A DNA stretch of 64,000 bases, taken from contig NZ_JAKEDU010000002.1 in assembly GCF_021462405.1 (NCBI RefSeq), positions 248,001 to 312,000 of the forward strand, read 5' to 3'. The notes under the pieces are model-generated. The model was not told where the DNA came from and searched no databases. It was given only the letters and a program-made list of their open reading frames with translations. The translations under genes and the position numbers were made by a program. Position 1 is the first letter of the stretch. Each line of letters begins with the position of its first letter. Shown here in pieces: positions 52,435 through 60,396 of this stretch. This DNA is from Thermus tengchongensis. GTDB lineage: Bacteria; Deinococcota; Deinococci; Deinococcales; Thermaceae.

Positions 52435-53375
52435 GCCGCCTCCACCAGGTCCTTCAGGACGTGGATGTAGTCCAAGTCGGCGTTGAGGCTCCGGGCTCGG
52501 ATGAGCCTTAGTCCCACCTCCTGGGCGGTGGCCTGGGCCTCGAGGTCCAGGTCGAAAAACACCTCCAGGTGGTCGGCGGGGAAGCCCACCGCCTGGACCA
52601 CTACCTCCTCGTGGCCTTCCTCCTTCAAGGCCCGGAGGTGCTCGTTGATGTCGGGGCCCAGCCAGGGCTCAGGGGTCCTTCCCGCCGACTGGTAGGCCAC
52701 GCTAAAGCGGGGGAGGGAGAGCTTCTTAGCGATGAGCTCCGCCGTCCTCTCCACTTGGCGTGGGTAGGGGTCGCCTCGTTCCACCGCCGAGACAGGGATG
52801 GAGTGGGCGGTGAAGACGTAGGCCGCCCGCTTGGGGTCCCGCAACCGCCAGATGGCCTCCTCCAGCCTGCGGGCGTAGGCGGCGATGAGGCCGGGATGGG
52901 CCTCGTAGCTTTCCACCCAGACCATCTCGATGGGCTCGGGTAGGGCCTTTAGGGCGGCTTCCACCTTCTCCTGGTACTCGGCCACGCTCCTTAAGGAGTA
53001 ATGGGGAGCGGCCACGATGGCCACCGCCCGCCTCACCCCATCCTCGTGCATGGCCGCAATGGCCTCCCCAATGGAGGGGTGCCAGTGCTTGGTGCCCACG
53101 TAGACCCTGGCTGGGCCCTGGGGGGTGCGGGGGCCGAAGGGGCCCAGGAGGCGCTTGGGGTAGGCGGGGGCCTCGAGGTTCAAAAGCGCCTGGAGCCTTA
53201 TGGCCTGGGCCAGGGTGATCTCGTTCAAGGGGCTTTTGCCGATGGCGGCGTAGCGCTCGGTGAGCTCGCGGAGGAGCTCTTCCGGGGGCCTTTTCCCCCG
53301 GCGGATGTCCGTGTAGTAGGGCTCGATCTCCTCCGGGGTGTAGGGGGTGCCGTAGGCCATGAGAAGCACGTTCAT
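52422..53375 (-). CDS. hemH: Ferrochelatase HemH
   Basis: The 317-residue ferrochelatase: MNVLLMAYGTPYTPEEIEPYY start, GTKHWHPSIGEAI with the metal-binding His, TAHSIPVS and a late FPADHLEVFFDLDLEA motif. It inserts Fe2+ into porphyrin (proto- or coproporphyrin). No C-terminal membrane helix and no [2Fe-2S] cysteines are seen. It overlaps hemE by 4 bases (ATGA) and hemY by 13. Confidence 0.95.
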   Translation of the reverse strand: MNVLLMAYGTPYTPEEIEPYYTDIRRGKRPPEELLRELTERYAAIGKSPLNEITLAQAIRLQALLNLEAPAYPKRLLGPFGPRTPQGPARVYVGTKHWHPSIGEAIAAMHEDGVRRAVAIVAAPHYSLRSVAEYQEKVEAALKALPEPIEMVWVESYEAHPGLIAAYARRLEEAIWRLRDPKRAAYVFTAHSIPVSAVERGDPYPRQVERTAELIAKKLSLPRFSVAYQSAGRTPEPWLGPDINEHLRALKEEGHEEVVVQAVGFPADHLEVFFDLDLEAQATAQEVGLRLIRARSLNADLDYIHVLKDLVEAAWLR

Positions 53376-54397
53376 GCCGCTTCCTCCTTCAGCAGTTCTA
53401 CCACGTACCGCACGTTCTCCACCGGGGTCTTGGGCAGGATGCCGTGGCCTAGGTTGAAGATGTGCCCCGGCTTACCAGCGTTTTCCTCCAGGATCCGCCG
53501 CACCTCCCGCCGGATCACCTCCTTGGGGGCGAAGAGGAGGGCGGGGTCCAGGTTGCCCTGGACCGGGGTAGCCCCCAGCGCCTCCCGGGCCCAGGGGAGG
53601 GGGGTGTGGTGGTCCAGGCCGATCACATCCCCCCCGGCCTCCGCCATGTCCTTGAGGAGGCCCATGGTGCCCACGCCGAAGTGGATGACGGGCACCCCTA
53701 AGGGCTTTAGCTCCTGGAAGAGCCTCGCCATGTGGGGCTTTACGTAGCGGCGGTAGTCGGCTGGGCTTAGGGCCCCCACCCAGGAGTCGAAGACCTGGAG
53801 GAGGTCGGCCCCCGCCTCCGCCTGGGCCCGCAGGTAGCGGGCCATGGCCAGGGTGAGCTTCTCCAAAAGCTGGTGCCAGAGGGCCTCCTCCCGGTACATG
53901 AAGGCCTTCACCTCCAGGAAGTGGCGGCTTGGCCCTCCTTCGATGAGGTAGCTGGCCAGGGTGAAGGGGGCCCCAGCGAAGCCGATGAGGGGTACCGCAA
54001 GCTCCCGCTTCAGGAGGCGGATGGCCTCCAGCACGAAGGGCACCGCCTCCTCCGGCACCAGGGGCCTGAGGGCCTCCACCCCCTTGGCGTCCCGGATGGG
54101 GTGGTGGATGACGGGGCCCTTGCCCTCCACCAGGGAGAGGTCCACCCCCATGCCGTACAGGGGGGTGGTGATGTCGGCGAAGAGGATGGCCGCGTCCACC
54201 CCCAGCTGGCGCACGGGGAGGAGGGTCACCTGGGCGCAGACCTCGGGGTTCTGCACGATCTCGGGGAGGGTGTAGCGCTTCCTTATCTCCTGGTACTCCT
54301 TCTGGTAGCGGCCCGCCTGGCGCATGAACCAGACGGGAGGGCGGGGGGTGGGTTCGCCCCGGGCCGCCCGGAGGATGAGGTCGTTCACGCCCTCCAT
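53372..54397 (-). CDS. hemE: Uroporphyrinogen decarboxylase HemE
   Basis: About 341 residues. The N-terminal PPVWFMRQAGRYQKEYQEIR signature with its invariant Arg residues, DAAILFADITTPLYGMG, and GFAGAPFTLASY are diagnostic. It decarboxylates uroporphyrinogen III to coproporphyrinogen III. I start it at the ATG at 54397; the GTG at 54388 (VNDLILRA) is an alternative. Its start codon is 13 bases from the divergent parvulin start, so the mRNA may be leaderless. First of hemE-hemH-hemY. Confidence 0.95.
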   Translation of the reverse strand: MEGVNDLILRAARGEPTPRPPVWFMRQAGRYQKEYQEIRKRYTLPEIVQNPEVCAQVTLLPVRQLGVDAAILFADITTPLYGMGVDLSLVEGKGPVIHHPIRDAKGVEALRPLVPEEAVPFVLEAIRLLKRELAVPLIGFAGAPFTLASYLIEGGPSRHFLEVKAFMYREEALWHQLLEKLTLAMARYLRAQAEAGADLLQVFDSWVGALSPADYRRYVKPHMARLFQELKPLGVPVIHFGVGTMGLLKDMAEAGGDVIGLDHHTPLPWAREALGATPVQGNLDPALLFAPKEVIRREVRRILEENAGKPGHIFNLGHGILPKTPVENVRYVVELLKEEAA

Positions 54398-54407
54398 GCT
54401 AGCATGG
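54394..54407. promoter_or_regulatory. Perfect 14-bp palindrome between divergent hemE and parvulin starts
   Basis: CCATGCTAGCATGG is perfectly palindromic and contains the hemE start codon; the parvulin ATG begins four bases beyond. TAGCAT could be a -10 for the leaderless parvulin mRNA, and the same sequence reads on the other strand. Possible operator; the binding protein is unknown. Confidence 0.45.
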
Positions 54408-54410
54408 GGC

Positions 54411-55325
54411 ATGCGCGCCATCTTTTTCGCCCTAGCCTTGGCCTTGAGCCTGGCCCTGGCCCAGGAGGACCCGGTGGTGGCCCAGGTGGGCCCCGAGGCC
54501 CTCACCAAGAGCCAGTTCGACCTCCGCTTCGGCCTTTTCGCCAGGAGCGCCCTGCGCCAGCTGGGCTTGCCCGACTCCGAGGAGACCCGGGCGCTTTTGG
54601 CCCAGTACCGCGCCCCCTACCTCCAGGCCCTGGCGGAGGAAAAGGCCCTCCTCCGGGTGGCCCGGGCCCAAGGCTTCTGGCCCAAGGAGGAGGCGGTGGA
54701 GGCCAAGGTGTGGCAGCTCAAGGAAGCCTTCCCCTCGGAGGAGGCCCTGCTGGCCGCCTTGAAGGAGGCGGGGGTGGAGGACCTGGCCACCTACCGCATC
54801 CTGCTGGTTGAGGCCATGGCCCTGGAGGCCCTCGAGGCCCACTACCGGGCCAGGCTCAGCGTCTCCCCCGCGGCCCTGAAGGCCCTTTGGCTTCTTTCCC
54901 CCGAGTACCGCCACCCCACCCTCTACTGCGCCCGGCACATCCTTCTGCCCACCCTGGAGGCGGCCAAGGAGGCCCTGGCCCGCCTGGAGAAGGGGGAGGC
55001 CTTCGCCGAGGTGGCCAAGGCCCTTTCCCAGGACCCGGGCTCCAGGGAGGCGGGGGGCGACCTGGGGTGCGAGCCCCAGGGCACCTACATCCCCGCCTTT
55101 GAAAAGGCCCTCCTCTCCCTGAAGCCGGGGCAGGTGTCGCCCCCCGTGGGCACGGAGTTCGGCTTCCACCTCATCCTGCTGGAGGGGGTGAAGCCCGCGG
55201 GCCGCTACCCCCTGGAGGAGGTGCGGGAGGGCCTCGAGGGCCAGGTGAAGGACCTGGCCTGGGAGAAGCTTTTCAAGGCCCTCATCCGGCCCTACCCCAT
55301 CCGCCTCTTCCCCGAGCGCCTTTAG
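54411..55325 (+). CDS. Exported parvulin-type peptidyl-prolyl isomerase (SurA/PrsA-like)
   Basis: About 304 residues: a signal peptide (about 1-16), an N-terminal helical SurA-like region (about 20-160) and a PPIC rotamase domain (about 170-275; CARHILLPTLEAAKEALARLEKG in part, GGDLGCEPQGTYIPAFEKALLSLKPGQVSPPV in part). It would help proteins fold in the envelope. Its TAG stop at 55323 coincides with the left TA of repeat copy D. Confidence 0.88.
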   Translation: MRAIFFALALALSLALAQEDPVVAQVGPEALTKSQFDLRFGLFARSALRQLGLPDSEETRALLAQYRAPYLQALAEEKALLRVARAQGFWPKEEAVEAKVWQLKEAFPSEEALLAALKEAGVEDLATYRILLVEAMALEALEAHYRARLSVSPAALKALWLLSPEYRHPTLYCARHILLPTLEAAKEALARLEKGEAFAEVAKALSQDPGSREAGGDLGCEPQGTYIPAFEKALLSLKPGQVSPPVGTEFGFHLILLEGVKPAGRYPLEEVREGLEGQVKDLAWEKLFKALIRPYPIRLFPERL

Positions 55326-55391
55326 CCCCATCGTGGCGCAAGCCGCCTCGGCTTCCATAGCTGGGGCAACCCTTAGGCGGGGGTCCTTTTA
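55323..55391 (+). repeat. Decayed palindromic element, copy D, between two convergent stop codons
   Basis: About 65 bp between TA at 55323-55324 and TA at 55390-55391. CCCCATCGTGGCGCAAGCC matches the hairpin of copies A and B, and GGGGCAACCCTT matches another internal segment. The middle is deleted. As with A and C, the parvulin gene (TAG) and the nitrilase-like gene (TAA) end at the two TA steps. Confidence 0.6.
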
Positions 55392-56240
55392 GGGTAGGGT
55401 GAGGAGCAGGGCCTCGTCCCCCACGGGGGCCCGGGCCAGGAGGAGGGCCTCCCCGGGCCCGTAGATCCCGCTTTGCCCCTCGAAGGCGAGGCCCAGGATG
55501 CGCCCGTTCAGCATGGGGTTGAGGAGTAGCCGGAGGTGTTCCCGCCCTTTGAGCCTTTCTTGGGCGGAGGCCAGCCAGACCTCCCCCTCCTTGCGCCTCC
55601 GGTCCCAGGGCCAGGGGCGGTCCCAGGCGGCGGGGTTGGCGGAGGGCTGCAGGAGGACCTCAGCCCCCAAGGCGTCCAGCCGGGCCAGGTGGCGCTCAAA
55701 GAACCCGTCCAGGCAGATGAGGATGCCCACTTTCCCCGCCTGGGTCGCCACCAGGTGGGGGCCGAAGCTACCCCGCCGCAGCCAGCTTTCGGGCGGGGTG
55801 AGCTCCATCTTGGGCACCTGGGCCAGGAGGCGGCCTTGGGGGTTGAAGAAGAGGGCCAGGTTCTGGAAAAAGGGGGTGCGGGCGAACCGCCCCCGGGCCA
55901 GCTCCTCCTCGTAAGGGGGGGAGAGGAGGGTGCCCGCCAGGAGGTAGGTGCCGAAGGCCCTGGCGGCTTCCGCCATGACCTCCCGGAAGACCCCGTAGGC
56001 CCGCCGGGCCCGCCGCCAGGGGGCGAGGGGGCTTCGCAGAAGCTCTCGGGGGTGGAAGTCCCCCTCCAGGTGGAGGAGGAGGGGAAGCCCGAAGAGCTCG
56101 GGGAAGGCGGCGAGGCGGGGGGAGGGGGTGCCCTCGAGGGGCCTGAGGAGGGCGAAGACCCGCTCCCGGAAAGCCTCCTCCGTGCGGTAAAACTCTGGCC
56201 TTACCTCCGCCTGGACGGCCAAGAAGGTGCGGAAGGGCAC
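55389..56240 (-). CDS. Carbon-nitrogen hydrolase (nitrilase superfamily)
   Basis: The 283-residue protein of the nitrilase fold. The Glu-Lys-Cys triad appears in AAFPELFG, QVPKMELTP and ILICLDGFF. It probably hydrolyses an amide or nitrile. The sequence is shorter and more divergent than standard members, so the substrate is not predicted. It lies 9 bases after the TauE-like gene on the same strand, so it may belong to that unit. Confidence 0.8.
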   Translation of the reverse strand: MPFRTFLAVQAEVRPEFYRTEEAFRERVFALLRPLEGTPSPRLAAFPELFGLPLLLHLEGDFHPRELLRSPLAPWRRARRAYGVFREVMAEAARAFGTYLLAGTLLSPPYEEELARGRFARTPFFQNLALFFNPQGRLLAQVPKMELTPPESWLRRGSFGPHLVATQAGKVGILICLDGFFERHLARLDALGAEVLLQPSANPAAWDRPWPWDRRRKEGEVWLASAQERLKGREHLRLLLNPMLNGRILGLAFEGQSGIYGPGEALLLARAPVGDEALLLTLP

Positions 56241-56249
56241 CTTTCCAGT

Positions 56250-57011
56250 CTAATGCCCCTGGGCGAGGTTCTGGGCCACGATGAAGACCCCCATGGCCAC
56301 CAGGAAAAGGGCGAAGCTCCGCTTCAACCCCTCCTGGGGCAGGCGTACCGCAAGCCTCCCCCCCAGGAAGCTCCCCAGGGTCCCCACCCCCACGAAGAGG
56401 AGGGCCACCGTGTAGTTCACGGCCAAGCCCAGCTCTGGCAGGAGGTGCAGGTACTTGTAGAAGCCGGCGAAGGACTTGAGGGCGATGATGAGGAGGCTGG
56501 TCCCGATGGCCAGGTGCATGGGAAGCCCCCCGAGGAGGACCAGGGCGGGTACGATCAAAAACCCCCCACCCACCCCCACGAAGCCCGTGAGGGCACCCAC
56601 GGCAACCCCGTCCAGCACGATCTTCCAGGCCTTGCGCTTCCCCTGGCCTTCAGGGCGGAGGGGGGCGGGCCGGGCCATGAAGTAGGCCGCTAGGAGCATC
56701 ACCGAGGCAAAGGCCAAAAGCTGCACCTCCCCGGAGACGAAGCGGGAAAGCCAGGCCCCCAGGTAGGTGCCCGCCATGCCCGGCAGGCCGAAGAAGAGGA
56801 CGTTCCGCCAGTCCACCAGGCCTCGTAGGGCGTAAGGGAGGGCCCCAAAGAGGGCGATGCCCCCCACGATGAGAAGGCTTTCCGCGATGGCCTGCTTGGG
56901 GGCTTCCCCCAGCAGGTACACCAGCACGGGCACGGTGAGGATGGACCCCCCCGAGCCCAAAAGCCCCAGGGAAAGCCCGATGAGTAGGGCTCCGAGCAGG
57001 GCCAGACTCAT
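56250..57011 (-). CDS. TauE/SafE-family sulfite/sulfonate exporter
   Basis: The 253-residue membrane protein has seven or eight helices and the TauE/SafE repeats GLGSGGSILTVPVL-like (LLGSGGSILTVPVLVYLLG) and FVGVGGGFLIVPALVLLGG. Members export sulfite, sulfoacetate or related anions. The tandem rhodanese gene overlaps it by 4 bases and a persulfide dioxygenase gene lies upstream, so it probably exports sulfite formed from persulfide oxidation, as in cst operons. Confidence 0.9.
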   Translation of the reverse strand: MSLALLGALLIGLSLGLLGSGGSILTVPVLVYLLGEAPKQAIAESLLIVGGIALFGALPYALRGLVDWRNVLFFGLPGMAGTYLGAWLSRFVSGEVQLLAFASVMLLAAYFMARPAPLRPEGQGKRKAWKIVLDGVAVGALTGFVGVGGGFLIVPALVLLGGLPMHLAIGTSLLIIALKSFAGFYKYLHLLPELGLAVNYTVALLFVGVGTLGSFLGGRLAVRLPQEGLKRSFALFLVAMGVFIVAQNLAQGH

Positions 57012-57667
57012 CGCTCCACCGGGAACCCCGCCGCCATCCAGGCGTAAGTGCCCCCCTCCAGGTTGTACACCTTCTCCCCGGGGAAGCCCTGGTTCACCAG
57101 GAAGTCCGCGGCCACTCCCGAGCGGTTGCCGGAGTTGCAGACCAAAAGAAGGGGTCGGTCCTTGGGTAGTTCGGAGAGCCTATGGGGCAGGGAGGAGAGG
57201 GGGATGTTCACCGCTCCGGGTACGTGCCCTTCCGCATACTCCCAGGGCTCACGCACGTCCACCACCAAGGCTTCCTGCAGAAGCTTTTCCGCCTCGTGGG
57301 GGCCCACCTCCTGGTACGGGGTGGCGGTGTAGCCCACTTCCACTGGGCTGGTGTCCACGGGGAGCCCGGAGCGGTACCAGCGGACGATGCCCCCCTCGAG
57401 GTTGTACACGTTGGCGTAGCCCTGGGCGGTGAGCCAGGCGGCCGCCTGCCAGGAGCGGTTCCCCGTGCGGCAGTAGAGGACCACCGGGCGGTCCTTGGGG
57501 ATTTCCCCGTAGCGGGCCACGAACTCGGAAAGGGGCACTAGGCCTGCCCCGGGGATCCGGGCCTGGGCGTACTCCTCCACCTCGCGCACATCGATGAACG
57601 CCACGCCCTGGTCGTAGAGCTTCTTGGCTTCCTCTGGGCTCAGGTCCTTGACCTCGGCTTCGTACAT
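57008..57667 (-). CDS. Tandem rhodanese sulfurtransferase
   Basis: The 219-residue protein has two rhodanese domains (about 1-105 and 110-215). Both keep a catalytic Cys loop: VVLYCRTGNRSW and LLLVCNSGNRSG. It should move sulfane sulfur between persulfides and acceptors. It ends in a 4-base overlap with the TauE-like gene, and a hairpin separates it from the dioxygenase gene upstream. Cytoplasmic, no leader. Confidence 0.9.
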   Translation of the reverse strand: MYEAEVKDLSPEEAKKLYDQGVAFIDVREVEEYAQARIPGAGLVPLSEFVARYGEIPKDRPVVLYCRTGNRSWQAAAWLTAQGYANVYNLEGGIVRWYRSGLPVDTSPVEVGYTATPYQEVGPHEAEKLLQEALVVDVREPWEYAEGHVPGAVNIPLSSLPHRLSELPKDRPLLLVCNSGNRSGVAADFLVNQGFPGEKVYNLEGGTYAWMAAGFPVER

Positions 57668-57688
57668 GTTTCCCTCCTTGGGGTGTTT

Positions 57689-57717
57689 GGGGAACTGGGG
57701 TTTTGCCCCAGTTCCCC
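57689..57717 (-). other. Stable hairpin in the dioxygenase-rhodanese intergenic region
   Basis: GGGGAACTGGGG, loop TTTTG, CCCCAGTTCCCC: a 12-bp perfect stem between the persulfide dioxygenase stop and the rhodanese start. On the transcribed strand no T-run follows, so mRNA processing or partial termination is more likely than a plain terminator. Confidence 0.65.
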
Positions 57718-57728
57718 CCGCACTACGC

Positions 57729-59165
57729 TCAGGCGTTTACCAGCTCCTCGCCCTTCTCCACCGGGAAGCCGGCCTCCTGCCAGGTCCTAATTCCCCCGGT
57801 GAGGTTCAGGGCGTTTCTGAAGCCGTGGGCCAAGAGGGCGCTGATGGCGGTGCTGGAGCGGTCCCCGCCCACGCAGTGGACGATGAGGGGCCTCTCCTTG
57901 GGGAGCTTATCCAGGTGGGCGAGGACGCGGCCGGCATGGATGTTCAGGGCCCCGGGGATGTGCCCGGCCAAGTACTCGTCCCGGCCCCGCACGTCCAGGA
58001 TCACCGCCTCGCCCCTCTGCCAAAGGGCGTACGCCTCCCGGGCCGTGATCTGGGGTACGGTTTCCAGCTCCCCGTCGGCATATCCCTGCAGGCCTGGGAT
58101 GTACCCCACCACCTCATCCAGGCCGATGCGGATCAGGGCCCGGGTCAGGGCCTCCACCTCGGAGGGGTGGGCCAGGAGGATGAGGGGGCGGTCATAGGGC
58201 AGAAGCCACCCGGCCCAGGTGGAGAAGTTCTTGCCCGCGGGGATGTTGATGGCTCCCCGGATGTGCCCCCCGGCGAAGGCGAACTTGTCCCGGGTGTCCA
58301 CCAGGATGGCCCCCTTCCGCAGGTACCGGTCAAACTGGGCCTTGGTGAGGCGGCCCGGGTGGGGGATGCCTCCCAGGATGGGCATCCCGTCCCGGTTCAG
58401 CCGCTTCATCTCCTTGAAGTAGGTGGGGGCCTCGGGCTGGCCCTGGAGGAGGGCCCGCACGAACCCTTCTTCGTCGTCCCTTTCCAGGTACTCCGCCCAC
58501 CAAGCGTGCCGGCGCTCGTAGCCCACGGTGGTGGCGGGAAGGGCCCCCAGAGCCTTACCGCAGGCGCTTCCCGCCCCGTGGCCGGGCCAGACCTGCACGT
58601 GGTCGGGAAGGGTGAGGAACTTCTCCTTTAGGCTTTGGAACATGCGCCGGGCCCCCGGCACCGCCGTGCCCTTGATGCCGGCGGCTTCCTCCAGGAGGTC
58701 GGGGCGGCCGATATCCCCCACGAAGACGAAGTCGCCCGTGAGGAAGAGGAGGGGTTCGTCCGTCACCGCCCCATCCGCCACCAGGAAGGAAAGGTGCTCC
58801 GGGGTATGACCTGGGGTGTGCACGGCCTTCACCCGGATATTTCCCACCCTAAACTCGTCCCCGTCCTTAAGGAGGATATGGGAGAACCCTTCCAGGCCCT
58901 TGTACTTCCAGTTCTCGTCCCCTTCGTCCGAGAGGTACAGGGTGGCCCCGGTGGCCTTGGCCAGCTCCCGGGCCCCCGAGAGGTAGTCGGCGTGGATATG
59001 GGTTTCCGCGATGGCGGTGATGCGCAGGCCCAAGCTCTCGGCCAGCTCCAGGTAGGTGTCCACGTCCCGCTTGGGATCCACCACCAGGGCCTCCCCGGTG
59101 GCGGCGCACCCCAGGAGGTAGCTCATTTGGGCCAAGCCTTCCTCGTAGATCTGCCTGAAAACCAT
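57729..59165 (-). CDS. ETHE1-type persulfide dioxygenase fused to two rhodanese domains
   Basis: About 478 residues: a metallo-beta-lactamase domain (about 1-235) with ETHIHADYLSGAREL, VHTPGHTPEHLSFL and LTGDFVFVGDIGRPDL, as in ETHE1, then two rhodanese domains. The first (about 255-350) has LLAHPSE in place of the Cys loop and is inactive; the second (about 360-470) has VHCVGGDRSS. CstB enzymes of this design oxidise persulfides to thiosulfate or sulfite. The ATG at 59165 follows GGAGGTG. Promoter and CsoR-like operator lie just upstream. Confidence 0.9.
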   Translation of the reverse strand: MVFRQIYEEGLAQMSYLLGCAATGEALVVDPKRDVDTYLELAESLGLRITAIAETHIHADYLSGARELAKATGATLYLSDEGDENWKYKGLEGFSHILLKDGDEFRVGNIRVKAVHTPGHTPEHLSFLVADGAVTDEPLLFLTGDFVFVGDIGRPDLLEEAAGIKGTAVPGARRMFQSLKEKFLTLPDHVQVWPGHGAGSACGKALGALPATTVGYERRHAWWAEYLERDDEEGFVRALLQGQPEAPTYFKEMKRLNRDGMPILGGIPHPGRLTKAQFDRYLRKGAILVDTRDKFAFAGGHIRGAINIPAGKNFSTWAGWLLPYDRPLILLAHPSEVEALTRALIRIGLDEVVGYIPGLQGYADGELETVPQITAREAYALWQRGEAVILDVRGRDEYLAGHIPGALNIHAGRVLAHLDKLPKERPLIVHCVGGDRSSTAISALLAHGFRNALNLTGGIRTWQEAGFPVEKGEELVNA

Positions 59166-59205
59166 GGCTTCACCTCCTGTATGGGACCATTGTCCCCACA
59201 CCGCC

Positions 59206-59235
59206 AAAATACCCTATGGGGGTAATAGGTGTCAA
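59206..59235 (-). promoter_or_regulatory. Promoter of the persulfide dioxygenase gene with CsoR/CstR-like operator
   Basis: On the minus strand TTGACA (59230-59235), 18 bases, TATTTT (59206-59211). The spacer holds ATTACCCCCATAGGGTAT (59209-59226), a near palindrome of the CsoR/CstR type (TACCCC...GGGGTA). Binding there would block RNA polymerase. Confidence 0.7.
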
Positions 59236-59299
59236 CGGGGACAACGTTCACGGAGCTCTATCTTTTACGGGAAACATCTGCTATATTCAATAAAGGATG

Positions 59300-59315
59300 T
59301 ACCCCTACGGGGGTA
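59300..59315 (+). promoter_or_regulatory. CsoR/CstR-like operator upstream of the PDO gene
   Basis: TACCCCTACGGGGGTA, an imperfect palindrome of the CsoR/CstR class, lies 15 bases before the oxidoreductase ATG and just after a -10-like TATATT at 59284-59289. It pairs with the operator at 59209-59226 in the divergent promoter region. Confidence 0.7.
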
Positions 59316-59329
59316 TCCGGGAGGAAACG

Positions 59330-60019
59330 ATGGCGCTACTGGGACCGAAGGAGCAGGAGATCGTACGCGAGCGGCTTTCCAACCTGGTGCGGGACGTGGA
59401 GCTGGTGCTTTTCACCGACACCTCGACGCTGGTGGCTCCGGGTAAGGAGCCCTGCCTGTACTGCAAGGAAACCAAGCAGCTTCTGGAGGAGGTTTCTGCC
59501 CTTTCCGATAAGCTTCACCTGGTGGTTTACGACCTGGCCACCCCCGAGGGCAAGGAGAAGGCCAAGGAGTACAAGGTGGAGGCCGCACCCACCCTCATTC
59601 TGCGGGAAAAGGGTTCGCAGGCGATTAACCTGCGGTACCGGGGTATCCCGGCGGGCTACGAGTTCGCAAGCCTCCTCGAGGACATCGAGATGCTGGGCCG
59701 CGACGGGCACGGTTTGCCGGAGAACGTGGTCCAGGAGCTCAACAACCTTCCCGAGGAGGTGGTGCTCCAGGTCTTTGTCACCCCCACCTGCCCCTACTGC
59801 CCCCAGGCGGTGCGCACCGCCCACCGCATGGCCTACGCCTCCCCCAAGATCTGGGGCGAGATGATCGAGGCCAACGAGTTCCCCGAGCTTTCCAACCGCT
59901 ACCACATCCACGGGGTGCCCGACACCATTGTGAACCACGGCAAGGAGCGAATCTTGGGGGCTCAGCCCCTCTCCCAGTTCCTCCAGGCCATCCGCAAGGC
60001 CGTGGGCGTCCAGGCCTAG
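59330..60019 (+). CDS. Glutaredoxin-like protein disulfide oxidoreductase (PDO)
   Basis: About 229 residues with two thioredoxin-fold units, each with a CxxC site: PCLYCKE (first) and TCPYCPQ (second), the mark of thermophile protein disulfide oxidoreductases. These reduce or form disulfides and can act with thioredoxin reductase. The ATG at 59330 follows GGGAGG. The CsoR/CstR-like operator suggests induction by persulfide. First gene of PDO-rhodanese-TlpA. Confidence 0.9.
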   Translation: MALLGPKEQEIVRERLSNLVRDVELVLFTDTSTLVAPGKEPCLYCKETKQLLEEVSALSDKLHLVVYDLATPEGKEKAKEYKVEAAPTLILREKGSQAINLRYRGIPAGYEFASLLEDIEMLGRDGHGLPENVVQELNNLPEEVVLQVFVTPTCPYCPQAVRTAHRMAYASPKIWGEMIEANEFPELSNRYHIHGVPDTIVNHGKERILGAQPLSQFLQAIRKAVGVQA

Positions 60020-60021
60020 CC

Positions 60022-60396
60022 ATGACCCGGCGCGCCCTTCTCGCCCTCCTGCCCCTCGTCTTCCTCGCCGCCTGCGGGCCCAAGGGCAGCTACCAGAACG
60101 TGGGCCCAGAGGAGCTCTACCGGGCCCTGGAGTCCGGGGCGGTGGTGGTGGACGTGCGCACCCCCCAGGAGTTTGCCGAGGGGCACGTGCCCGGGGCCAT
60201 TAACCTGCCGGTGGAGAACGTCGCTCAGTGGGCGGATACCCTTCCCAAGGACAAGCCGGTCTACCTCTACTGCCGTAGCGGCAACCGCAGCCGCCAGGCG
60301 GCGGAGTACCTGAAGAAAAAGGGCTACACCAACCTCTACAACCTCGAGGGCGGGATCTTGGCCATCCAAAGGGAGGGCTTCCCCCTGGTTCGCTGA
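60022..60396 (+). CDS. Rhodanese-domain lipoprotein
   Basis: The 124-residue protein has a lipoprotein signal (lipobox LAAC near residue 18) and one rhodanese domain with an active Cys loop (YLYCRSGNRSRQ). It should act at the outer face of the cytoplasmic membrane, transferring sulfane sulfur there. It begins 2 bases after the PDO stop and overlaps the next start by one base (TGATG). Confidence 0.9.
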   Translation: MTRRALLALLPLVFLAACGPKGSYQNVGPEELYRALESGAVVVDVRTPQEFAEGHVPGAINLPVENVAQWADTLPKDKPVYLYCRSGNRSRQAAEYLKKKGYTNLYNLEGGILAIQREGFPLVR

